Shown: positions 33,491 through 45,090 of the stretch, in pieces
How the letters are laid out: each line of letters begins with the position of its first letter
Numbering within the stretch: the stretch's first letter is position 1
Assembly: GCA_022559845.1 (NCBI GenBank)
Contig: CM040117.1
Coordinates: forward strand, 149,982,732 to 150,046,731
DNA from: Amorphophallus konjac
Taxonomy: Eukaryota > Streptophyta > Magnoliopsida > Alismatales > Araceae
Direction: 5' to 3'
Length of the DNA: 64,000 nucleotides
The notes under the pieces: generated by a model
The model's input: only the letters and a program-made list of their open reading frames with translations
Databases searched by the model: none
Told to the model about the DNA's origin: nothing
Program-made: the position numbers and the translations under genes

Positions 33491-35175
33491 TGTTGTGCCC
33501 CTATGGTCATTTGAGTTCACTTGGGTAATTCGACATCATCCTACGGTCATTTGAGTTCTGTCGTATTCTTGGTTTTGATAATGGCTAAACACTATTAGTC
33601 ATTGATATTTCTCACTCTCATGTGACTGACATACGTGATGGTTCGTTCATGACAGGTACGCCATTACAAGGACAAAGAATTCAGTGAAGTCGGCAAAAGT
33701 GAAAGCTCATTTATCGCGCCCAAGCAAGGATGCGAAAACATGCAAAAGTCGACATGTGATATTCGGCTCGTCACACATACAAGGTCAATGCACAAATAAG
33801 TACAGCCAAGAGAATCCAAGGCCAGAAACTCAGTTGGTACATTTTAGACTATCAATGGAGATGCCAAAGACATGAACGGGCTGTTAAAGAAGTCAAGCGA
33901 CGGAGCTAGAACAGATAACGAACCGACTCGGGATGAGCCGGAGTCTGCCCAGCTGGCTGTCGACCGCCAGCACAGGGGCGGTCGACCGCCCCAGCCAGAG
34001 GCTCCCCGTCTGCAGTTCCTTCAGCTGCAGGTCAACCGCCAGCCAGTGGCGGTCGACCGGAAATCCCAGGGACCGCCTGTTTGCAGGTTTCACAGTAGCG
34101 GTAGACCTCTAGGAGCTGCAGGTCGACCGCCAGCCTCGAGCCTTCAATGTTGACTTTGTTTCCAACTTCGAAAAGGGCCATTCAACATGGATTTGCTTAA
34201 TCCAAAAGTCACCTAAACACCCATGATTTGTGGATCTGGTCTGAGGCTTATCTATAGACCATTCAAGGTCTATAAAACTCTCACTCGAGGGATTAGAAAC
34301 ACTAGGGGCTTCAAGGCTTCAAGGGAGATCAAGGGAGCTCATTTTCGAGGTACTGTAGCACCTCCGTGAACAGTGTTTCAGGAGGAAGTTCTTCATCCAT
34401 TCCAAGGTGTTTCAAGGTGAGATCTGGAGCAAGCAACCTCCAACAAAGCTAGAAGCACTCAAGGTTCTCAAAGGTGATCAAAGCTACATCCATACATCTC
34501 TTCATCAACTCAAGCAGATTCAAGGAAGCACAACTCACAAGGAAGAAGAAGCCATTGCTGTTGAATCAAGAAGAGTGTTTTGTGAAGAAGATAGAAGCCT
34601 CTATTGGTGATCTACATCCATCGAAGAATCCGATTCAAGCTCCAGCAATTTCAGACAAGATCTTTCTTCTTGAGCTCATTTCATATCATGTTTGAATAGC
34701 TTGATGTTTGTTCTTTCTTCTTCATTTCATTCGAACAATCAAAATTGAGAATCGTCCCTACCGGTGGTTAGTAGGAAGGCAATCGGAGGTTGTCCGATCT
34801 GCATTGTTGACGTCCCTACCAAGTGGTTAGTAGGAAGGCAATCGGTGGTCTTTCCGATTTACGGTTCAGTGCGTGGCACTAGTGGAGCCTCACCGGATTT
34901 GGTGAGGGGTGGACGTAGGACTGGGGATTCAGTCCGAACCACCTTAAAATCTCGTGTGTTGTGATTTGTTTATGTGATTGTTTCGATCTAAATGCATGCT
35001 TAGGTTCGAATCGATATATTAGTAATCATCTTGCTAAGCAAATCGTTGTGTCCTTCGTTTAGCTAGTTATATTCCGCTACAATTTATCTCATCTAGCTAT
35101 ATAGAGGGTTACATTGCGAAAAGAGGGGCAGATCTATTCACCCCTCCCTCTAGATCCGCTGTGCACAACACAACA
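33491..35175 (+). repeat. Sirevirus 3' LTR
   Basis: 1685 bp, ending CACAACA before the target copy ATAAC. Palindromic GGCGGTCGACCGCC is intact near 33978. The corresponding site in the 5' LTR has decayed (about 25045, reading GGCAGTTGACCACT). It also has about 20 extra bases near 34108-34128 compared with the 5' LTR. Confidence 0.95.
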
Positions 35176-35180
35176 ATAAC
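35176..35180. repeat. Target site duplication ATAAC, right copy (Sirevirus)
   Basis: ATAAC follows the LTR terminus CACAACA and matches 24551-24555. The RT sequence of Tekay copy 2 resumes here. Confidence 0.95.
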
Positions 35181-36111
35181 CTGATCTGAGGTCAATCTTA
35201 GAGAAATATTCTGCTCCTGAAAGTTGATCGAAGAGCTCATCAATACGCGGCAACGGATACTTATTTTTAATTGTGAGTTGATTCAGTCGCCGGTAATCGA
35301 TGCATAGCTTGAGAGAACCATCCTTTTTCTTAATAAATAGAACCGGCGCACCCTAAGGGGATATGCTAAGTCTGATGAATCCTTTGTCTAGTAATTCCTG
35401 CAACTACCTTTTTAATTCCTTGAGTTCTATGGGGGACATCCTGTAAGGAGCTATAGAAAAAGGTGCTGCTCCTGGACCGAGTTCAATAGTGAAGTTCACT
35501 TCCCTCTCGGGTGGTAAACTGGGTAATTCGGACGGGAACACATCGGGGAACTCACTTACAATAGGAATGTCTGCTAAGATAATCTCCTTGGATTCGGTAA
35601 TAATGATAGAAGCAAGAAAAGCTTCACATCCTTGCGAGATAAGTTTGCCAGCGTGAAGAGAAGATATAATAGTAGGATGCTTCTTGTACTTGATGCCAAG
35701 AAAGGAGAATCTCGGAAGACCGGACTTTTGAAAGGATATAATCCTATTTCAGCAATTGATATAAGCATCATGATCTACAAGCCAATCTCCCCCTAAAATG
35801 GCATCATAACCTTTCATGTCAAGGCATACTAAGTTTGTGGGGAGATTGTGACCTTCTACTATCACTTTGCTATTATGATAATAGTCGATAAGCTTTATTC
35901 CAGAACCTAAGGGTGTGGAAATAGCGAGATCTGAAGGTAAGGGGACTGATGCAATTGATAATGTTTTTGCAAAAGCAGTGGAGATAAAAGAATGAGAGGC
36001 ACCAGTGTCAAATAGCATAAATGTAGGACGAGAACAAATTTGAAGAGTACCTTCCATAAGCCCACAATCCCTGGGCGCTTCTTCTTCTTCTAAGATGGCA
36101 TTGAGGCGAGC
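35181..36111 (-). pseudogene. Tekay copy 2 protease and RT fingers
   Basis: The protease at 36057-35749 reads LFDTGASHSFISTAFAKTL and GYDAILGGDWLVDHDAY, with both catalytic and closing motifs intact, unlike copy 1 where the Gly is Arg. A stop follows at 35749. Below it the PR-RT linker and RT fingers to 35181 are readable in pieces and contain further stops. The Sirevirus insertion separates this block from the rest of RT at 24550. Confidence 0.85.
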
Positions 36112-37054
36112 CTACCTCCTACGTCCTCCACCAGACGATTGGTCTTTCATAAGGGGGCAATCTGGCATGCGATGCTCCCTGCTTCCACAACGTAAATAAG
36201 TACCAAGGCGCTTCCAACACTCCTCAACCGAATGGCCAAATTTTTCGTAAAATGTGCAAGCTGTAGCAACTTGCTCCTCCTCCTTGATTTTATTTTGCTT
36301 ATGGGAACTTCCACCATTCCCATTCCTAGATCTCTTCTTACTATCACGGCTCTTGTAGGGCTCCGTGATGCTGAACTTTTCCTTCTTATAACACCGATCT
36401 GAGCGTCGGCTAGACTCTTCTCCTTTTCCTTTTAATTTCTTGACCTTCTCTAAGGTCCTTTCACACAAATACGCTCGTTGAACCATTTTCGCATAAGTAC
36501 GGATGTTTTGGGTTCCGAGTTGCTTAATGAAACCGGGCCATAACCCGTCCATGAACCGATTAGCCTTTAATAATTCGATGCTGATAAGATGCGGTGCGTA
36601 AGGTGCAAGCCTTGAGAATTGTAGTTCATATTCGACAACCGTCATCATTAAGAGCGGCGAACTCCATAACCTTTCGTTCCTTTACGTGCTCAGAAAAGTA
36701 CTTGGCACGGAATAGGGTAAGAAAACCTTCCCATGTATAAGGCGCATCGGCCGGAGGTGCCGGAACTGACTTCCACCATGTACAGGCATCTTTGTTGAGT
36801 TGGAAGGTTGCGAGATGCACCTTCTCTTGATCGGTGCACTGGATAACATCAAAAATACAATTCATTTCGTCTATCCAGTTCTCTGCCTCGTCAGGATTAG
36901 AAGAACCATAGAAATGCGGAGGGTTTAAGCTCCGAAAGTTGCCATGCAAGTCACCAGCCCTTGCTCCTGTGCCAGCTTGCGCCATGGTTTGTATTGCCTG
37001 AGTGAGGCCAGCAACAGTTTATTGCATACCATTCCAATCTACGCGATGAGCCAT
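36112..37054 (-). pseudogene. Tekay copy 2 gag
   Basis: The ATG at 37054 aligns with the copy 1 start, but a nonsense change (CAA to TAA) ends the frame after about ten codons. From 36985 the reading resumes with FRSLNPPHFYGSSNPDEAEN, changes frame near 36640, and continues FSRLAPYAPHLISIELLKAN to the knuckle CTFYEKFGHSVEEC (the second Cys has become Tyr) and RCGSREHRMPDCP. The lesions differ from copy 1, so the two copies decayed independently after the duplication. Confidence 0.85.
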
Positions 37055-37270
37055 GATAATAATAGGGTACCTGAGAGAAAAATAACAACTTGTTATTTCT
37101 CATGGAATTTGGAAGGAAAATTAATCTTAAAGCTAATTAACTATCTTATCCCGGGTTCTACCCAATTCTCACATGGGTGTGAAAATTTCTTCCTTAGTTC
37201 ATAGGTAGGGGTCATTAAACCTTGGACTTATCCTATGACATGACTCTTCTTCTTAAGTCCTGAGACTTAG

Positions 37271-37284
37271 GGTCTGATATCAAC
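37271..37284 (-). other. Primer binding site, Tekay copy 2 (mutated)
   Basis: The minus strand reads TTGATATCAGACCC, two changes from the copy 1 site TTGGTATCAGAGCC. The position relative to LTR C is identical. Complementarity to the initiator methionine tRNA is reduced. Confidence 0.85.
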
Positions 37285-37289
37285 TTAAC

Positions 37290-40200
37290 TGTCACGCCCT
37301 GAGCTTTTATTATAGCGGAAGACTCGCTCGAGGAACGCGAACAGCCGGCATGGTAAGTCTCTTGCAAGCAAGAACGATCAAAGCGCAAGGCAATCACATA
37401 TAAAAATGCAATCGCACAATATTTACTCAACTTCAAGTTTTATTAATAATCAAATCCAATATTTGAATATAACCACTAATTCAACTTCCATCATGCAAGA
37501 CTCAAGAAATAAAAAATTACATAGACTTGATCTAAACAATGTAAACTTCCTAAGTCTTCGCTCATTCTTTATTCACTCTCGGATCCGCTACTTGAACATT
37601 CCGAATCCGAACCCGACTCACTTCCATTTCCTGAAAAAGAATAGAAATAGGTAATAAGCACACTTGTCCAGTAGGTATCTTCGCATCAACATGAAGGCAT
37701 CATTAAAATAATTAACGTTTTTGCTCTAGAGGAATAAGGTAAAATCATGCGAATGTGATCAATCACGCGATTAAACTAAAGTATGTAAGATAGAATGAGA
37801 GCACGTATGAACTAGCAAGAATGTTATAAGAACATGATATGGCCTTTCATGAATAAGAATGTAACGAGAATGCACTAGCAAGTCACATAATCATCACTCG
37901 AGTATCTTTTCCTTATGAGCAAGTACTTCGTGAATTTCTGTGGAATATCCAGAAAGTCAAGTATCAATCATGCTGTATTGTGTTGTGGATTTTCACTTAT
38001 TTATAAAGAAAGTACTCCCAGCGCAATGCGACGCCAGTAGCATCATACCCCATGGTTTATAATAGTATGTTTCCGATAATCAACCGAGGGGACTAGCATA
38101 GAGCCCTTGAACACAATCAGTGCTCGATCGCATCTTCAAGTATTAATCAAGCTTTTTCCACGCATGTAATAATAAAGTATGGCCAAGAATGTACAATTCC
38201 AACAAGCTCTTGATAACAATAACTCAATGAATGAATGCTTCAATCAGAATCATGAGAAATCAAGAATGACTTATACTATGTTATGCTTAGAGAAATAAAT
38301 CGACAGCATAACGGTACATTCTTTATCTTCCATTTATTATATTAGGTTTCTTGATCAATATGATAAGTTCTAGATCATCAAGAGTCCATCTAGAAACCTT
38401 GGAATATCAATCCTTGGGTTAAAATACTCAAGCATTGTGACGGTCATGTATTGGGCCGTTACATGATGTGACGCTCCAGTATTGGGCCGTTACATTAGTC
38501 TGAATCCCAAACCAAGAAATCAGACTTAGTTGAATGTGACGGTCGTATATTGGGCCGTTACATGTACCTGACGGTCCAATATAGATCCGTTACACTACAG
38601 ATAACCAGAAACATCGACAGTGTCATATAATCACTTGGGTTCTAATAGTACAACCAACTCGGCGTCCTAGTGGGAATCCCAGGCTCGCGGAGAATTACGG
38701 AGGCCTTGAAACAAGATTTCCTAGTCCATTGGAAGGAATATCCAATAGAGAGGTCCTCATGTCCAAGAATAATGTTCCTATAGTGCAAAGTGAACTAATA
38801 GACAATATACCGGAATATGTGCCATGTACTTAAAGAAATGACTCTATTGATAGAGAGGATGTGTAATAATAGGAAATCATGATAAAACTCCGTCAATACA
38901 TCTTTGGAAAATCATGATTTGGATACAAAACTATAGAATTTTGGCACATTAAATTAACATAACTTAAAATAACTTAAGATACCTTAATTATGCAATTTCT
39001 ATCATGAATCAGTAGATAATCTTAAAGACATGAAATTAGGTCAAAACTTAGATAACTAGACTTATTTATAAGTTAAATCAACTAGTTTCCTATTCTGTCC
39101 ACAGTTAACCTGACGCTCTAGAACGGGTGCATCACAGTGATTGTGACGGTCTATCGAGGGGCCGTTACACTAATGTAACGCTCCTGTTAAGGTGCGTCAG
39201 AGACAACAGAGTAGTTAAGATGCAGTAGAGGGTGTGACGGCTTATCGTAAGGCCGTTACAGTCTGTGACGGTCTAAGTATGATGCGCCAGAGTCCCTACT
39301 AATAGTATAATGAAATAAAAAGACTATGATTTGAAACCATGTCATGTTTTGAAAAGATTTAACTACCACAATCATGACAAAATGAAGTAAAGGTCATCTA
39401 GATGCATAGGCTGCAGTGAATTGACAAGATAATATCTTTGATATTTGATTAGGGCTAAGAATATGTATGTATGCATGAACCCACTAAAACATGGAATTCA
39501 TAGTCTATAATGCATGAAATCAAATACAATCAGAGGGCTTTTATCCCTAACAAGATATTTTTGCCAATCATGAGATAACATACTCTTTTATCTAAGCTTT
39601 AAACTTCTAATTTGAGTCAGAAAGGCGTGCCCTAGTTCTCCTTTTCCAGCAATTTTTTAGCAACTTCCTGCTGCTCTATCGCTCCAACCTCTTGTCCTAA
39701 AGATGTGAAATTTTGAGGGTAAGAAGATGAAACTAAGGTGATCAAAAAGTTCTAAATGATTGAATTCTAATTACCTCGTTTAGACGTCCTAACCTCTTGA
39801 TCTTCAGGGGTCCTTTGCTCTGAATCCTAGGTTACTATGGTCGAACCAGCAACTTTGGAAACTTCAATCTCCTTGGTTGCTTGATCTCCTAACACGAAAT
39901 TTAGAGAACTATTAGTCTAAAGTATACTAAACAAAATCTTCTAAAGAACTTATCCGAAATTCTATCTCCTTACCTTGATTCTTCACGAGCCAAAAGTAAG
40001 GGTCGCTCAGTTCAGAACTGGGTCCTATTTATAGGGTTTTGAAGATTAGATTGATTCTAGAGTCCTTAATTTGCCAGAACCTAATCCCTAAGAGTCCTTA
40101 GTAATATTATAAACTCTCCCAAGTCGATCTCTAGTAGATAAGATCTCAAAATTCTAATCTTTTTGCTCGTTCTTTCTTTCACGGAACTGTCAGAGTGTAA

Positions 40201-40582
40201 CGCATCAAGACTGGTGTGTTACATGGCTGTGGCGGTCACACGATAGACCGCTACATCCAACGTGCTCAGAGTTCAACATCAATCAAACTATTTTGTTAAT
40301 TATCCATATTATTATCCAAAAAAATTATATTTATCATTAAAATACGTAAATAGGCTAAATAACCTTCTAGAATATGAGCCAAACTTAATGGGCTTGGTCC
40401 TTAAACCTTTTAGATTTTATTTAAATAGGCTAGGTTAATTATTTAACATAATTGGGCCTTATAATGACATATTAATCCAATAATCCTTTTATTAGTCTTT
40501 TTAGCCTTTATAAATTCCTAATAAATTCCAAAAAATTATATAAATAATCCAGAAATTATTATATAAATTCTGGGGCACTACA
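37290..40582 (-). repeat. Tekay LTR C (outer, 5' LTR)
   Basis: 3293 bp, termini (minus strand) TGTAGTGCC and GCGTGACA, flanked at 40583 by AACCT. It carries a TATA box near 40028 (minus strand CTATAAATAG) and palindromic ACGG/CCGT motifs at 38438-38597, 39112-39292 and 40195-40255. Confidence 0.95.
38438..39292. repeat. Short imperfect palindromes in Tekay LTR C
   Basis: Units of the form TGACGGTC, AT-rich centre, GGGCCGTTACA lie near 38438, 38467, 38536, 38567, 39112, 39155, 39176, 39234 and 39263. Arms pair mainly as GACGGC with GCCGTT, so a G-T or G-U pair is usual. The same units occur in LTR A (13370-13500, 14020-14190), while most are removed from LTR B by its deletion. Confidence 0.75.
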
Positions 40583-40587
40583 AACCT
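40583..40587. repeat. Target site duplication AACCT, right copy (Tekay composite)
   Basis: AACCT directly follows the LTR C terminus CACTACA and matches 12205-12209. The Tat gag frame resumes at 40588. Confidence 0.95.
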
Positions 40588-42582
40588 CCTGTTCCTCAAT
40601 TCTTGAGAAGGCTTATGCCGAATCAATACTCTTTTCATCCGGCCCTAACCGAGTCTGATACCAACACTTTACTCCTTCAAAAGATTGCTAGTATGGAGGA
40701 GCAGTTGAAGAAGGTCACGGCATCGAAGACCGCTCCTGAAGTTACTCTTCCCACTCTGCCGGTCTTTCACTTACTCCCATCTGAGATGCCAAATTTCCGA
40801 TGATATAATGGAACGGGCAATCCATTCATTCATCTAAAAGATTTCATGTATGAGGCATCATTCTGGCAGGATAACAAGACTTCTCTGGCCTATCTCTTTA
40901 GGCGGACTTTAGATGGTCCGGCACTAGAATGGTTTTATTCCTTGGAGCCAGCTGATGCCGGTGATTTTGATGTTGTTCAGCGCAAATTTCTCCAGAAATA
41001 TAAAGACCGTGTGGGTCTATCTTTGTCAGTTACTGATTTGGTTGCCGAAAAGATGAAGCCTGAGGAGGACTTTATTTTATTTTCTGATAGGTGGAGAGCC
41101 ATGGCCGAGAGGCTGAAGGACACACTGTCAGAGCCGGAGCAAGTAAAAATGATCATATCAAACTCCACTCCACAGTTCCATCACATCTTAGCCATGAATA
41201 AATTAAGCATAATGGAAGAGCTCTATGAGTGAGCAAGATATATACAGACACAGATGAAAGACTCGCCCATCATGGGCATGTTCGAACCAAGGCCGAAAGT
41301 CATAAGGAAGAATGTCAATGTGGGCAATAGTGGTGAAACCACTGAAGGTACAGTTACTAACGAGCAGGTGAGCGCGTTTGGAAATTCCACACCTTTCCGC
41401 CACACTCGAAACCAAAGACCGCCACCACAACAGCCTTCCTTCCAAAACCAAGTCCACCAACCAAACAATAACCCTCCTCAGACTTTCCAGCCTCTTATAC
41501 CTCAACAACAACAACCTCCTCTTACGCCACAAAATCAACCTCCACAATACCACCAGGTACCTCCACCAGCCAATTATGCACAACAACCAAGTCCTAGAAG
41601 GGCCCAATATCCCCCATTGCCCGAAAGTCTACCCGATATTTTCTACGCCCTTATGGCCGCCAATGCGCTCACCTTGCCTAAAGAAAGAATGGTGTGGCCG
41701 GCTAATGTAGACACTTCTCAGTATTACGTCTTTCACCGGCAGCCGGGGCATAACATTGATCATTATTTTCACTTTAAAGATTATATATATGACATGAACG
41801 ATCAAGGTGGTATTGATTGGGATGAGATGAGGAGATTTATCGCTACCCTAAAGGCACGAAGGCCTCCTCGGCAACAACAAGCTCAACATCCAACTCAGCA
41901 ACAAGCAGTACCTCCTCCTCAGCAGCAGCAAGCTCCCGCACAACAACCGGACATGAGAATTGTTCACAACCCACTGCCGGAGCATCCACCAAACCAACAG
42001 GTAAGCCCTGTCACCTCCTTCTATGAAGTAGAGAGGGGACAAGGGTGGCACCATGAGAACGCCTCTGTCGGGGCCATAAACCAACAACCAGTTCAACCAC
42101 CACATCTGTTAAGGACGCCTTATTCAGCGCTTACCCCCCAACCATCTCGTCCCCTCCTACGCCCCACCAGTCAAATATCCCCCGCTATTACCACTACTAA
42201 CCCCTCGCCAACTAGGCCGCTCCTCATCCGACCACCACCAACCCATGCACCACAACAAGCTCTTCCTTCTACAAACCCGTCGCCCTCTAGGCCACTTCTT
42301 ATTCGCCCCTCGCCGACACCTAATTCCCCCACTACTATTCCTACTCCTCCGCCTCCCACAAATCCTTCCTTTTTGCCTAGGCCTCCCCTCATTCGGCATA
42401 CACCTCCTCCAGCCGTTCAAGCACCTCCTACCGTTACTTCTCTAGTCATCTCCGTCTCTCAACCAACGAGGCCCCTCATAAGGGTTCCTCCTTTGGTTGC
42501 TCCTCCGACATCCACCAATCCCAATATCCCCTCTTCTTCATCCACTAACCTTCCGTCTACCCATAACCCGACAGAGGCGTGA
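40588..42582 (+). pseudogene. Tat gag, C-terminal part, three in-frame stops
   Basis: The frame continues from codon 167 at 12209: VPQFLRRLMPNQYSFHPALT, a short helix with MEEQLKKVTASK, then APEVTLPTLPVFHLLPSEMP. After a stop at 40801-40803 comes the Retrotrans_gag core (TLDGPALEWFYSLEP, LQKYKDRVGLSLSVTDL, EPEQVKMIISNSTPQFH). After a stop at 41230-41232 comes a Pro/Gln-rich tail including HRQPGHNIDHYFHFKDYIYD and a long Pro-rich stretch. The third stop is at 42580-42582, and protease follows in the same frame. One frame throughout means this copy is damaged by point changes rather than indels here. Confidence 0.9.
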
Positions 42583-43737
42583 TCATCGCGAATCACGATG
42601 CTCCGTAGTGAATGGATGTTCCGCCACGTCTTTCCTCAAAGAGAACTAGAGCCCGCATAGGGGCAGGAGGAGCAAGAGACAGAACAGGAGTCCATACCTG
42701 GCACGCACTATGATTTGCTGAAACACTTGGACAAAACCCTGGCGAGGATTTCCAATCTGGAATTGATAAAGAGATCCACTGTTCACCAACAAGTTTTGAA
42801 AGAATATTTGCAAAAGGTGATGGTTAATGAAGATATACCAGCTGAACAGATTACAACAGTCTTGACTCCGGCATGTGATCAGCCAGCTATTACCTTCCAT
42901 GAACATGAGTTAGCCCCGAAGTCGGCCAGAAAATATGCCTTGTGCATTACAGTTAATATCAATAAGGTGCCAGTCAAACAATGCTTAGTGGATATCGGGG
43001 CGTCAATTAATGTGTTACCTCCGAACACCTTGAAGATGTGTGGCATTCCAGACAGTCAAATCCGGCCATCCACTATTACCGTCACGGCCTATGATAACAC
43101 TAAGAAGCCTCCCCTGGGAATGATTACTCTGAAGGTCAGTTTGGGTCCGGTCTCGATCACAGCAGATTTCCACATTCTTGACATGGATCCGACCTTTAAC
43201 GGCATTCTGGGCCGCCCTTATATCCAAGAGCTTGACGCTGTGCCCTCAACTAACCATCAATGTATAAAATTTCCTCACAAAGGGTGCATCGTCAAAGTCA
43301 CAAGCATGCCCATTTTACCGGCAGAAGATATACACTCTGCAACATCAGTGTCTTCCATATGGCCTTCCAATAGGCCTTTGCTCTTAGTGCTAGATGTTAC
43401 CGACCCACGGCAGGATTTGTTAAGACATCCAGTCACTAAGCCGGCATCAGCTTCAATGACACCTCTAACATCCCAGGGGAATAAAAATAAGAATATGTTA
43501 AATACCCCAGGATGGAACATTTTGTTGAAAATGGGGTATAAAGTTGGTAAAGGCCTGGATGTTAATCTCCAAGGCAGAGTTAAACATGTCAGGCACCAGA
43601 AGATGATTCCCCGAGGTGGCCTGGGGTACAAAGGGCCAAGTAAAAATAAAGATGAAGAAGGGCCATGGGCCATCATGACTTCAAATCTTAAACAGACCAG
43701 CAGCCTCTTACATGGACCCTATAAACACACTTTGTGA
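42583..43737 (+). pseudogene. Tat aspartic protease and G-patch-like domain
   Basis: In frame with gag after the stop at 42582; another stop falls near 42658. From 42715 the reading includes the conserved YDLLKHLDKTLARISNLELI, ITVNINKVPVKQCLVDIGAS with the protease active site changed from DTG to DIG, then VTAYDNTKKPPLGMITLK and GILGRPYIQELDAVPSTNHQ. Residues about 262-310 (43500-43640) form a glycine-rich block, GWNILLKMGYKVGKGL then GGLGYKGPSK, like the G-patch RNA-binding module found after the protease in some retroviruses. The frame ends at 43737. Confidence 0.85.
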
Positions 43738-45090
43738 AAGGGGGTACTCATAATGATGAGCAAACCACACTAGTTACTTCCATGCTAGATTGTCAAGATG
43801 TACATGCACGGTAGTTTGCTTGCCACATAGCCCCACTGGCTACATACAAAGTCCTGGAGTCCTTACGGCCAGACAAAAGAAGAAAAATGGATGACCCTGA
43901 ATGTGACTAGTACAGATGGTTCGATATGAATGACATTACCAATGCTCTGAGCCGTCTGTTCATGCCAACTGACCCGGAATGGCCACCTCTTATTCATGAA
44001 CTAATTGAAAAGCCAGTAGTGATTACTAACAAAAGGCAGCTGTTAAGTAACTACACAGATACCGGGGAGTCGGATGTGCCGTATGAAGAAGGCTTCAATG
44101 TGGATAGGCTGTGGGTCGGCCTTTTCTCTCTTAAATCCATCCATCCAACAATTGTTGTCCATTTGCTTGATAAAATGTTCTGTTCAGATATCCCTAGACC
44201 GCCCGCGATTTTGATAACCTTTTCTCCAGATCCACTTCAAGTTTCTCCTCCAATTCCCCCTTTGCTCCTCGAGCAATTTTCTAAACTCTCCATCACGCCC
44301 CCGCGTGGGCAATCACTTATTCAATCTTTCACTAATCTCTCAATCTCAACACCACCTCCTATTCCTCCCTCTTATTGCTTTATTATTGAAAACGAAAAAA
44401 AATGCCAAATTTCCAACTCTCCAATCTTCCATCTCTTTTGAAGAGACCTCCTGTCTTGCTTCGGAGCGTGCCCCGATCCAAGGGCCACTCTTTCAAGGTT
44501 AATTAGTGGACCTTCTTTTCTCCTCCGACGAGGAGGCTTTCCATGTATCCCCTCCTATATCCATTGCATCTTCATCTTCTTCTCCTCCACCTCATTTAGG
44601 TCAGGGTAGTTCATCTAGCTTGTCATCTTGTTCCTCTCCCTCTCCTTCTAATAATACTTATGGGGTAACTTTGCATAAGAAATTCAAGGGTAGGCAAATT
44701 CCCCATAGGTTCTTGCTAGATTTAACTAGAAGATGCCGAGCACGCTTAGCTCTTTCTGAATTTTTGGAGGATCCGATACTCCTGTCGGATGTAGAATGTG
44801 ACGATATGTGTTCTTTAGATGAAGGGTTTGGTGTGTATGAAATTATGAATGATGAAGACCCTATCGAAGAGGGAGATGAAGTGTACGAAGAATATGAGGA
44901 CGAGGCGGACGCCTTTGCTAGTGGTATCAGAAGATTCGATGAGCCGTCAGCCTCAGTAGAAGAGCCTACCAAAGAAATAAATCTGGGTACCGAGGAAGAC
45001 CCTAGGATTGTCCTCATTAGCAAGAACTTGTCACCCTTCGAAGAAGAGGCGCTCATTTTGGTTCTTCAAGAATATAAGGACACGTTTGCA
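43738..45090 (+). pseudogene. Tat linker between protease and RT
   Basis: Poorly conserved acidic and proline-rich sequence. A frame at 43926-44441 (SRLFMPTDPEWPPLIHELIE) and one at 44506-45090 (DEDPIEEGDEVYEEYEDEAD, then SVEEPTKEINLGTEEDPR) are both probably parts of the linker, split by frame changes near 43740-43925 and 44441. INLGTEEDPRIVLISKNLSP leads into the RT region, as is usual in Tat elements. No catalytic motif is seen. Confidence 0.65.

Larger units (their letters stand above)
24556..35175 (+). mobile_element. Ty1/copia Sirevirus (Maximus/SIRE type), complete but inactive
   Basis: LTRs of 1666 and 1685 bp with termini TGTTGTG and CACAACA flank a methionine-tRNA primer site, gag with a CCHC knuckle and a long coiled-coil extension, then protease, integrase, RT and RNase H in the copia order. 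A long 3' non-coding region with several AAGGGGGAG tracts follows. Integrase before RT defines Ty1/copia. The Gag extension and repeated polypurine tracts are known Sirevirus traits. No envelope-like frame is seen after RNase H. Target duplication ATAAC. Stops at 27274, 28465, 28711, 30111 and 31056, plus one frameshift, disable it. Confidence 0.93.
12210..40582 (-). mobile_element. Tandem Tekay/Del chromovirus: LTR-internal-LTR-internal-LTR
   Basis: Three LTRs (12210-15481, 20151-21997, 37290-40582) separate two internal regions on the minus strand. Internal 1 is 15482-20150 (4669 bp). Internal 2 is 21998-24555 plus 35181-37289 (4667 bp without the Sirevirus and one target copy). Only the outer LTRs are flanked by a target duplication (AACCT). 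Each internal region has its own primer binding site, gag, protease, RT, RNase H, integrase with a chromodomain-type C-terminus, and polypurine tract. The near-identical internal lengths indicate a duplicated element sharing the middle LTR. All coding frames are broken. Confidence 0.92.
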
